Assembly: GCA_005223375.1 (NCBI GenBank)
Contig: RXOD01004178.1
Coordinates: 1-26,791 of the forward strand
Length of the DNA stretch: 26,791 bases
Direction: 5' to 3'
Source: Amoebophrya sp. AT5.2
Lineage: Eukaryota > Sar > Dinophyceae > Syndiniales > Amoebophryaceae
The notes under the pieces were generated by a model. The model was not told the origin of the DNA and did no database searches. It saw only the letters and a list, made by a program, of their open reading frames with translations. This document shows, piece by piece, positions 19,208 through 26,791 of the stretch (within the stretch, counting starts at the first letter, position 1; every line of letters begins with the position of its first letter). A program made the position numbers and the translations under genes.

Positions 19208-20143
19208 TCATTGATTGTCATTATTTGGATGGGTTTGGCAATGCGCCTTGTTTCTTCGTGGGCACGAAAAAAATGCCAGGATCGACGAGCGCTTTGAGGA
19301 CCCTCGCGACTTTGTTCTTTGGCCAGCGCCACAGTCCTGGTCAAGGCAGTCGGCTTTGGGCTCCTCTAGCTCCTCGTCCATGATTTTGGCCAACTCCGCT
19401 TCGAGGTCAAACTCTGACGTCGTGTCCTCGGTATGATCCGTATCTACCTCTTCTGGCGCTGGTACTCGAGTGGGGGGCGGGCCACGCGTATCTTGTTCAC
19501 CTACGTCGACGAGATACTCCGCTCCGAGATTCGCTAGCTGCGGCGCGTTGGCATCTTGTCCGATCAGGATCAAAGTTCCATCCGTCATCCGCCGGACCCT
19601 ACGGGTTTGCGCTGCATTCGCGCGCCTAAAGAGCTGGTCGAGTGGGAGATCGTCCTCCGAATCCACTGCAGCGGGCTGTTGTTCTGGTTCTGTCTGAGCT
19701 GCGGAAGGTTCCGCCAAAGAACCCACGGTGTTCGTTCCGCGAAAAACCGGACGAAAATCGTGGGCTCCCGCTCCCCCCAACGACGATGAGGCAGCACCAG
19801 AGGAAGACGCTGCTACGCCATCGCCCTCCACCTGCTCCAGCTCGTTTATATTTTGCTTACCTTTGCGTTTGCCTTTGGCTCTTCCGCCTCTCCCATTCGC
19901 CTTCGCTTTTGGCGCCGCATAAGGTTCGACATCGCTTTCGTCGTCGCTCGCCTCGTTCCTCTTGCGCCTGCGCGTGACTTTATTCTTTTTCTTCCCGGCG
20001 TCTGCGCCCTGATGTTCACCTTTCCCGACAGCTGCACTGCGGAACAGCATCGCGGTGCAAAAGGAGCCATCGGGCACATTTGCGGCCGCGATTGCGCCGA
20101 TTACGAGATGCCGACGCAGGAATGCCAAATTGAAGGGTCGCAT
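19208..20143 (-). CDS. Hypothetical protein with hydrophobic N-terminus, basic then acidic
   Basis: A 311-residue intronless open frame of unknown family. It starts at ATG 20143 (A at -3). The N-terminus (MRPFNLAFLRRHLVIGAIAA) has basic residues followed by a short hydrophobic core, as in a signal peptide or signal anchor; a mitochondrial presequence is also possible. Next comes a strongly basic stretch (GKKKNKVTRRRKRNEASDD, then GRAKGKRKGK), then Ala/Ser-rich disorder. A possibly folded segment (RRVRRMTDGTLILIGQDAN, then LGAEYLVDVGEQD) precedes an acidic helical region (FDLEAELAKIMDEELEE). The tail is Cys- and basic-rich. The alternating charge resembles chromatin- or RNA-associated proteins, but no domain supports this. 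GC content and length support a real gene. Confidence 0.65.
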   Translation of the reverse strand: MRPFNLAFLRRHLVIGAIAAANVPDGSFCTAMLFRSAAVGKGEHQGADAGKKKNKVTRRRKRNEASDDESDVEPYAAPKAKANGRGGRAKGKRKGKQNINELEQVEGDGVAASSSGAASSSLGGAGAHDFRPVFRGTNTVGSLAEPSAAQTEPEQQPAAVDSEDDLPLDQLFRRANAAQTRRVRRMTDGTLILIGQDANAPQLANLGAEYLVDVGEQDTRGPPPTRVPAPEEVDTDHTEDTTSEFDLEAELAKIMDEELEEPKADCLDQDCGAGQRTKSRGSSKRSSILAFFSCPRRNKAHCQTHPNNDNQ

Positions 20144-21446
20144 ATTTAGGACTTAGTTGTCAAGAACTGTAGTACTACTCTACTCTTGTTGAAGTGCAGC
20201 AGAAGTAGAAGTTGCAGTTCCAGTTGCAGATGGAATATAGTAAGCAAATTGACTCTTTCACCAGGACCGACTATGATTTTTTATTTTTGGTGAACTAGTA
20301 TAAATAATGGTGCACGTCGCAAGCTGATCCCCTCTCAGTGGTCCAACAGTAGAAGCTGCAATGATTGGGTTCAATGATAATGATCGTCAATTGTCCACGT
20401 CCATCACTGGTCGGCAGTGTTTCGGTCAACCGATGCCAGCAATTTGAGAGTCTTGTGGTGGTCCCGTGACCAGGAAGAGCGGACAATGAAATTTTGCACT
20501 CGATTTTCAGCAGATCGGCAGACGGAGCAAATTTTGTTTAGAAAGGACCGAGGTATGATCATGATTGGATGTTCGAAATGCTGCTTGCGGGTCGTTTGAA
20601 TGTCTGCTTTCCACCCTCGCCTTGCCTCCATAGCCACGCACGGCGGTAACTTTCGATTCCGAAAATATCCCCCACGCCTTCAAATGGCATGATCAAGCAA
20701 GGACTTCATGAACATCAGTTTTCTGCGCCCTATGACGCTGTCCCTCAGTTTCATCCGTACATTAGTACCAGGAGCCCGGGGCTCGAGGAGAAAGAGGAAG
20801 AACAGACACAGAGGCATAGTATCATCGACTAGGATTTCGCTTTTTTTGATGATTGATGAAGAAAGACGAAGAGACCAGCTCAAAATCTATTTTCTTTGGG
20901 AGAAAAGGAAGTTCGCACATCGTCCTGTTGTGAATCAATATAGTCATCTGTAAATTTTGTCTGCAAACGCCACGGCCACTGGAACTGGATTAGGATTTGA
21001 ATTCTTATTCTTCTATCTAGAAGTGAAGTTTAATTTAGTGGCTGTTCTGCACCTGCACGCGGTAGAGGCGGAAAAGACGGCGGATAGTTGGCGCGAGGAG
21101 CATCCTCCCCTTTACGGCGCGCTGGCTGATAAACAAAGGAAAGCAGTTCCTCGTGGCCCCAGATGCATTTATTCAGCTCGTCCTCGTGGTACTGGCAACA
21201 AGAACAAGAACATTTCGTCGAATAAAATTATACTACTTAAATCAATGGCGCAGCTCGTTGTTCTTCTTGTTCGTTCATTTTATTCCTGCATCTTCTTGTT
21301 CTTCTTCAACTTCTCTTTCATCTTACACTTAGGTATACTGTGTCTGTACGTCGCTGGAAAGAGTGTGCCTAGCTCTAGCGTGCAAAGAAAAGCTCGGATC
21401 CGCATCCGCATGTTGCGTGTGTCTCTCCTACTCCTGCGGCTGTATT
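20144..21446. other. Intergenic region, repeat- and AT-rich
   Basis: About 1.3 kb between the hypothetical gene starting at 20143 and the end of the large multi-exon gene. No convincing gene. Around 21196-21320 are purine- and pyrimidine-rich runs built from AACAAG- and TTCTTG-type units, which could pair imperfectly with each other. A plus-strand frame (20957-21472) starts at TTG, is hydrophobic, and crosses that low-complexity DNA, so I do not call it. A further downstream exon of the large gene could be hidden here. Confidence 0.5.
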
Positions 21447-24400
21447 TTAGTACGGTAATCTTTTTGATGTGAAACCCTGCACCAGATCAAAAAAAGTTCG
21501 TGGAAAAGTTGCTTTGTGCCTCCCGGCGTGGTTGCCGGCGTCCGTCATCGCGGGTCCACCCCCGAGAGTTGCAGGCTGTCGTGGGTCTGTGGTCGTAAAT
21601 AAAACCAAAGTGTTGGAGTGAATGTTATCTTGAGGAATCAATGGAATCAATGCATTGTAAGACAGTACCTGACTGATGCTTTTGCACGCCCACGGAAAGA
21701 AGTTCGAGTCTTGCACGGACATGTTCGGCGTGACCGGAGAGCGTTTCGCGGTTGCCCCAACGGATCTGCTGCGACCAGGCCGCGAGGCCATCATCCGCGC
21801 GCGCTCGAGGAGCAGGCTGGTGGTGTAAGAATTCGCAGAATGAGCGATTCGCTTCATACGCAAGCACGTAGACTCACTTTCTCCTTTCACAAGCACAACC
21901 TCCTCAATGGCGGGAACAAGAGCGAGACAAACACGAAGACATTTTCATTCCCTAGCCCAGTAACAACGTTGACGTTCTTCACGTTCTCGTCACCTGTTAC
22001 TTTACAGAGTACATGGATACCTGCGGTCCATTTCAATCACTTCCCGCTTCGTCTCTTGGTTAGCCACCCGGTTTCGGAGAAGGTTTTCTTGTGCGTTCTG
22101 GATATGTTCCCGCCGCTCCCGCGCCTGCTTCTGCTTCACTTCGCTCGCGGAAGGCTGTTTGGTTTCGGTTTGTGCCGCCGTTGCTTGGGCGAGATGAACG
22201 AGTAAAGATACATGCAGCGACCAGAACCACTTGGTGCTCCAATACAGAGCGATAAAACCGTTCCTAAGCCTGCTAACCTTCTTAATACTAAGAAAGTGCA
22301 CAACGATAGCACTTCTCACTGTAGTTACCACTTCTCATCTATACACCAGTTCAAGTACAAGTACAAGTTAGTACTAGGATCATTGAGCAACCACGTCTAC
22401 CTCCTCTACAACGTGCGTACCAGCTTCTCTTTGTTTCGATGTTTGCTCGCTCGAATCTCCGAAAGCGTCATGGCTCCGTGCCGTCGCTTCTGTGCCAGTT
22501 GCAGCACGTTGTTCTTCTGTGTGTACGGACTCGGCCGCGTAGACGAGACGGTCCCCGGGCTGGGCGCTCCTGTCTGATTTGGCGACACGGCCGCGGAATA
22601 ATGCTGGATCACAGATACCTCCAGCGGCACTCCGGGAGAATTCCCCGCCGGCGCCTGCAGGTGAAGGCGGTGCATCGTTCTCGACGAATTTCCGGCTGCC
22701 CGGGGCGGGGGTTGAAAAGACCTTCGACTTCCACCCGGTCCTCCCGGCTCGGCGCCACCGTGCGCTGAGGTGGGCACCTCCCCGGCGATTGCGGACACGT
22801 TTAGGCTTCGCGAAGCCGTAGCGCCGCACGAATTCTGTCGCTGCGAAGGTCGTGCCGATCTTCTCCCGCCGGTTCCGCCTACCTGGAACGACGTGGACAT
22901 CAGCATGCTGCTGCTGTTCTTCTGGTTCGCTTTTCGCGGGGAAACTTTGTACGGCGCGCCCCCGTTGCGGCGCCGCACTTCCACCTCAGTGACCCCACCG
23001 ACGGAGGTCGCCGCCGCCGTCCGGGTCGCCGAGGACGACCGCATCCGCAGAGACGCGCTCGTGGTGTTCGGCGCGCCAAATGCGGTGGCGTGGTTCCCCC
23101 GCACCGAACTCCTCCCCGCCGCTCCGCTGGAATTCGCCCGCGCGGAAGACGACGAAACGGAGACGGGCGCCGCGGGGGCTCCACCAGACATTAAAGCCTG
23201 TTTCTCCGCATGTTCGATTGCCCGCTGCCGCTCGCGTTCGGCTGCTGCGGCGACCGCCGCCGCGCGATTCCTCAGCCGCTGCACCACTTGTTCCGGGATG
23301 GCGAGCTTCTTCGCCGCGGCGGCCCCCGCAGTTCCCCCCAACCCCGGCTGCTGCGTGATCGTGCTAGACTTGGATGTGTGGGCCGAAAACATGCTCTCAA
23401 TCAACGCAGGCGTTACTATATTACCGTCCTGCAGCTCCTCGAAGGAGGAAGAGGACCCTTCCTGTTCGTCCATCGAGTAACCGCTTGCAGCTGCCAAAGC
23501 GGCGGCCTCGGCCGAATTTGACAGCACCGAGGGACCGACCACGCCGTCGGGAGCAACTTCACTGCCAGACAGGGGACCAAAGAGCTTGCTGTCGACGCTG
23601 GGAATGGGCTCGACGGGAGAGTGTTGTTCGTCTACGTGTGGCTGTGCGTCGTTTTGGTTCTCGTCCCCGTCCTGAGCGTCCTCGAACACGTTGACGTTTA
23701 TTTGTTCCGCAACCGCCTGCACTTTTTTCTGCGGTACGATCGCGTCTACGACTACCGACGTCGACGCGCCTTCGTCAATCACAAGCGAGGGAGCGTTTGC
23801 TTCCTTGTAGAAAACGAAGCCTCCGCCATCCTCCTTGTCGTCCTCCGTGAATGTTGGACCGGGTTTCGAATCAGGCTGCCACGCTTGCTTCTTTTCCGGC
23901 GAAATAGAATTGTTTCCGACGTTCTTGTTCGTGTTGTACCCGACGACAGCACCGCCACCGCCGCTTCCCGACCCCGCTCGCTTCTTGTACGGCGAATCAC
24001 CGTGAGTCACGACAACCTGGTCACCCTGCTGCGCCGCTGCACCCCTGTTCGCCGCCAGGGGCCGGAGGCGGAAGGGGGCCCACGCCTGCTTCAAAGCCAG
24101 CAAATCGGGATCGTTTGCGCGGATGCGGCCGCCGTACCGATTCCCCCGAGAAGAGACGGGAGCAACCGCAAAGGTTTGGTCAACAGCGTCAGGAGGGGCC
24201 TGGTGAGTGGAAGGGGGTAGTTGGATTTAATGAGATCTGACTCAGATCAATAGGATACGCAGCTCGATTCAAGTTCAAACAAAAGACCGCGAACGCGATT
24301 CAAGTTCAACATGAAAATTTATTAAGGAGGAATGTAGATGTTGATGTAGTAGTACGGTTGACGAGCTTTAAGAAATAAGTAACTACCTTCTCCTTCTTGC

Positions 24401-26791
24401 CCATGTCGACACCCGGCGACTTGTCTGAGGACTCCTTCTTGTTGCTGCTGCCGTTGCTCGACGCTCGTCGCCGTTGCACTCCTTCTTGCTGCGTCGCGCT
24501 CATGCTGCCAGGTGGAGACGAGCCAGCCGCAACCACGTTGCTCGTGTTTAGCTGGTCTATCAGCGTCATGTCGACTTCCATCATGCTCTCGTCTTCCCGC
24601 GTCCGCGGTATCGCGCTTTCGTTCAAGACGCTGTATTGCTGTGCTCGCAGGTTCTTGCTTGCTCGGGTTCTACTTCCACCTCTTGCAGAACTGACCCCCG
24701 CATTTAGCGACACGTTCCTTCCGCCCTTGTTCCTGGTTGGCGTCGTCGGGCTGGGCGTCTTCGCCCGGTGTTGTTCAGCGCGCTCGTCAATGCGGAGGGG
24801 ACGCTTCTTGAACCGAGGAGAATTCTGAAAAGAAACGTTCCAGAGCGCTTTCAGCTCCAGCAAGTCGGGATCGTCCGGGGCGATTGCGTTGCCCATGCGC
24901 CGCGGGGAATAGGAGTCGTCTTCTTCGCGGCGGCTGACTGAAGGGGATCGGCTTTGCCGCTGGCTGCTGGGTCGTTTGTCGACATTAGTCGTCGTTGTCG
25001 TTCGCAGGCGATCTTCTTCATCATGCAAAGACAAGGATGACTTCTGGTTACGCGCGTCCTCTGTTTTTCTCGTCCTCGACGAGGATCTGTCACCAGATTT
25101 GTCTCGTCCGAGCAACTCTCCGCCCGCAAATTCCACAGAGCTTGCTGCTGTCACGTCCTGTGGCGAGAAGAAGGTATCCCCCGACCGCCGAGTTGCGCTT
25201 GCGGCAGCTGCGCCGCTGTTCTGTTCCTTTGCACCCCCCGCGAGAAGGACACTGGAGGTTTTCTTCCCGGCCTCTACAACTTCCCCAGCCGCCACGCCAA
25301 TTCTGCTCCGCATCATGGGCGAGGTGCTCGGCGAAAGGCTTTGTGCCATCGCGTCTACGGAGTCGCGAATACTTCGGTCCAACTTGTCCCCGATGCTCTG
25401 AATGGCCTCAACAATTCGCATGTCAAAAGTCGCGGCCGCTGCCCCTCCGCCGCTGCTAACGATGCCGGTTTCGGTTTCACCCTCGCCGCGCAGCCGAGTC
25501 GGTGGGGGCGTCGCCATGCTCATCGCAACACGCGCCAGCCCCCCGGCAGTCGGGCTCGGCTGTGCGTCCGGGGGAGTTCGCGGAGTCCGCAGGACCCCCG
25601 GGGGGGTACGTGGTGGCGTCCGCAGCAGCCGCTGACCCATGCCGAAGTCGCTGTCGTTACCTTGCATCGTTGCCACCGGCGCGCGTGACGTCGGCGACGC
25701 CGGGGGCACGATTCCACCACCTCCGCCAGGTAGCGTAACGATCCGACTTTTGGCAGCTGATGCGTCGTGGTCGGACGGTGCCGGTTCTTTAACCAGCAAG
25801 ACGATCTCGTCACCGGACTGCGGCTCCGCGAAGCGGGTCTGCTTCGGGGAGCCCAAGGGTGACGGCGTGGACAAACCCGTCATCTTGCCTTTGTTTGGGC
25901 TCATAGTCCCGGACTGAGCAGTCTTCAAGCCCGCCTCTTGCTGGAACACTTCCGAGCTCTTCGAAATATTTTCGGAAATAAGCGTGCGCGGAGGACTGCT
26001 CGACGAGCTAAGCGACGCCGCGGATGAGGTTAACGCTGCAGCGCCTGCTCCAGAATCCACAGCCTGCGCAAGTAGAACGGCCTTTTCTCCAGCGGTCCGA
26101 TTTGCCTCGCCTATCGCTCCGCGCAGCATGACGCGAGCACTGCTCTGTTCCTCGATTACATCCTGGAACTCGATGCTGTCTTTCATGCCGTCCTTACCCA
26201 ACAAATCTCCCTCCTTGCTGGCCGCTTGGGATTGTCGGCGCGGACTGCTGTCGCGTACCGGATTGGCGAGCCATGCGGAGCTGCCAGCAGAAGTCGCGGC
26301 TTTCGCTTTGTCGATCTCGCCGGTGGCAAAAATGCTGTGCGTAAACTGAGAATCGATGTGAGCAGCGAGGTCTTCCAGACTCGGCGCTCGCTTTTCGACT
26401 GATGTCGGGGACAAAGGCAACGCAGTGGCGGCTTCAATCCTGGCGACCTCCTTGACCACGCTCACGCCGCGCTCTCCTTGTGGTTGTGGTGCGGGCGACG
26501 GAAACTTGGCGGCAGCACTTGCTGGTGGCGTCGCGGGTGTTGCGGCTTTGCGTACAACGATGGGCTCCCCCTCCGACTTTTTTCCATTCGAGTTCATGTT
26601 CACCTTCATCACAAGCGCTGTACTAGTGCCGTTCGTTTTTATCGGTGACGCACCAGACGATTGCCGCGATTGTTTCGGTGGGTTCGCAGAAGTAACCGGT
26701 GCGCCATTTACCTTCGGCATCGGTCTCTTCGTTGGAATCAACCCGCTCGTTGAATCCGCCCCACCGGCGGAGGCCGCCGCTGGTGACGCTA
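21447..26791 (-). CDS. Large proline-directed-site-rich coiled-coil protein, five exons (5' partial), unknown function
   Basis: Inferred exons: 26791-24387 (open to the edge), 24199-22421, 22154-22021, 21816-21669 and 21575-21447, about 1530 residues in the window. Phases match at every join (0, 0, 2, 0). The family is unknown. The first exon is Ser/Pro/Ala-rich with many SP/TP sites, including a repeated TPP cluster (RTPPRTPPGVLRTPRTPP) near 25560-25630 typical of proline-directed kinase targets. A motif DPDLLELKALW late in exon 1 recurs as DPDLLALKQAW early in exon 2. Exon 2 has Ala/Arg/Glu-rich helix (AAAVAAAAERERQRAIEHAE) and repeated SPYKK/APYKVSPRK-like basic sites. Exons 3 and 4 together give a charged coiled coil (ERREHIQNAQENLLRNRV and onward) running across the junction into LLLERARMMASRPGRSRSVG. 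A cytoskeletal or nuclear scaffold is a guess. The last exon is the weakest. Confidence 0.68.
21576..21668 (-). other. Predicted phase-0 intron (GTACTG...CGACAG), 93 bp
   Basis: The donor CAG/GTACTG is good. The acceptor CGACAG gives 42 codons to a stop at 21447; an alternative acceptor 11 bases upstream (CCACAG) gives only 13 codons. The intron contains a 10-bp perfect palindrome, CAATGCATTG (21648-21657), and a tandem GGAATCAAT repeat (21634-21651). Confidence 0.45.
21817..22020 (-). other. Predicted phase-2 intron (GTATCC...CACCACCAG), 204 bp
   Basis: The donor CGCAG/GTATCC follows the codons for EVIEMD and one Arg. The acceptor CACCACCAG resumes with a split codon AGC and a coiled-coil-like frame. 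Nested inverted repeats occur at 21960-22000: GTAACA/TGTTAC outside and TGACG/CGTCA inside. Confidence 0.62.
22155..22420 (-). other. Predicted phase-0 intron (GTACGC...CCAAACAG), 266 bp
   Basis: The donor GTACGC lies four codons before the stop at 22406, and the acceptor CCAAACAG resumes in phase. The intron holds a hairpin TTCTTA/TAAGAA with a 4-nt loop (22279-22294) and three tandem CAAGTA-type units (22352-22369). An open frame reads through its 3' part from 22331, so exon 3 could instead begin further upstream. Confidence 0.58.
24200..24386 (-). other. Predicted phase-0 intron (GTAGTT...CACTCACCAG), 187 bp
   Basis: The donor AAG/GTAGTT precedes 26 non-conserved AT-rich codons. The acceptor CACTCACCAG extends the next open frame upstream by 32 codons that include the duplicated DPD motif. 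It carries a perfect 7-bp-arm palindrome (GATCTGA/TCAGATC, 24234-24248) and two perfect copies of CGATTCAAGTTCAA (24265-24278 and 24296-24309). Confidence 0.82.

Noticed and set aside
20957..21472. Plus-strand 171-codon hydrophobic open frame
   Set aside because: It begins at TTG and its hydrophobic part comes from TTC/CTT-rich low-complexity DNA; it also overlaps the end of the minus-strand gene.
22155..22331. N-terminal hydrophobic stretch (FIALYWSTKWFWSLHVSLLV) as the start of a separate 109-residue membrane protein
   Set aside because: It lies in AT-rich sequence better explained as intron; a phase-matched acceptor lies after it and the charged helix fits the preceding exon. Not fully excluded.
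1..26791. tRNA genes, CRISPR arrays, operons and bacterial promoters
   Set aside because: I checked GGTTCGAATC-like T-loop words and repeat-spacer patterns and found none in a credible context; the genes are eukaryotic.

Overview
The window looks like nuclear DNA of a protist with compact, intron-containing genes. Two genes belong to eukaryote-only families: UTP11 (ribosome biogenesis) and TTC1 (a TPR co-chaperone adaptor). The other products are very long, Ser/Ala/Gly/Arg-rich and largely disordered. All six genes I can support lie on the minus strand, so this is a unidirectional block. Coding sequence is GC-richer than introns and intergenic DNA, and the standard genetic code fits throughout. 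Such gene blocks, together with introns made of inverted repeats, recall dinoflagellates and especially parasitic Syndiniales such as Amoebophrya. That placement is inference; I found no spliced-leader sequence or lineage-specific marker.

Layout, read on the minus strand from the right edge: (1) 26791-21447, a large multi-exon gene (5' end outside the window) for a proline-directed-site-rich, coiled-coil protein; (2) 20143-19208, an intronless gene for a basic-then-acidic protein with a hydrophobic N-terminus; (3) 17997-15501, a three-exon TTC1-like gene with an unusual ~430-residue membrane/disordered N-terminal extension; (4) 14871-13966, intronless UTP11; (5) 13015-7404, a ~1806-residue protein with two predicted membrane spans and a short terminal exon; (6) 6324-1, a gene of at least 2058 codons that leaves the window, most simply read as two exons around a 150-bp intron. 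Gene bodies are separated by about 0.6 to 1.3 kb of AT-richer, repeat-dotted DNA in which I see no convincing genes.

The main result is in the introns. Several long open frames do not end at their apparent stop. Each reaches a GTA donor a few codons before it, and a CAG acceptor 93-266 bp downstream resumes an open frame in the matching phase. The eight introns inferred this way all start GTA, end CAG, mostly lack a polypyrimidine tract, and contain short palindromes. One carries a perfect 18-bp-arm hairpin and another is a chain of five neighbouring hairpins. This resembles introner-like, transposon-derived introns. Splice sites are read by eye and need RNA evidence.

The genes do not form a recognisable pathway. 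UTP11 acts in the nucleolus, TTC1 proteins bind HSP70/HSP90 tails, and the other four could not be assigned to a family.
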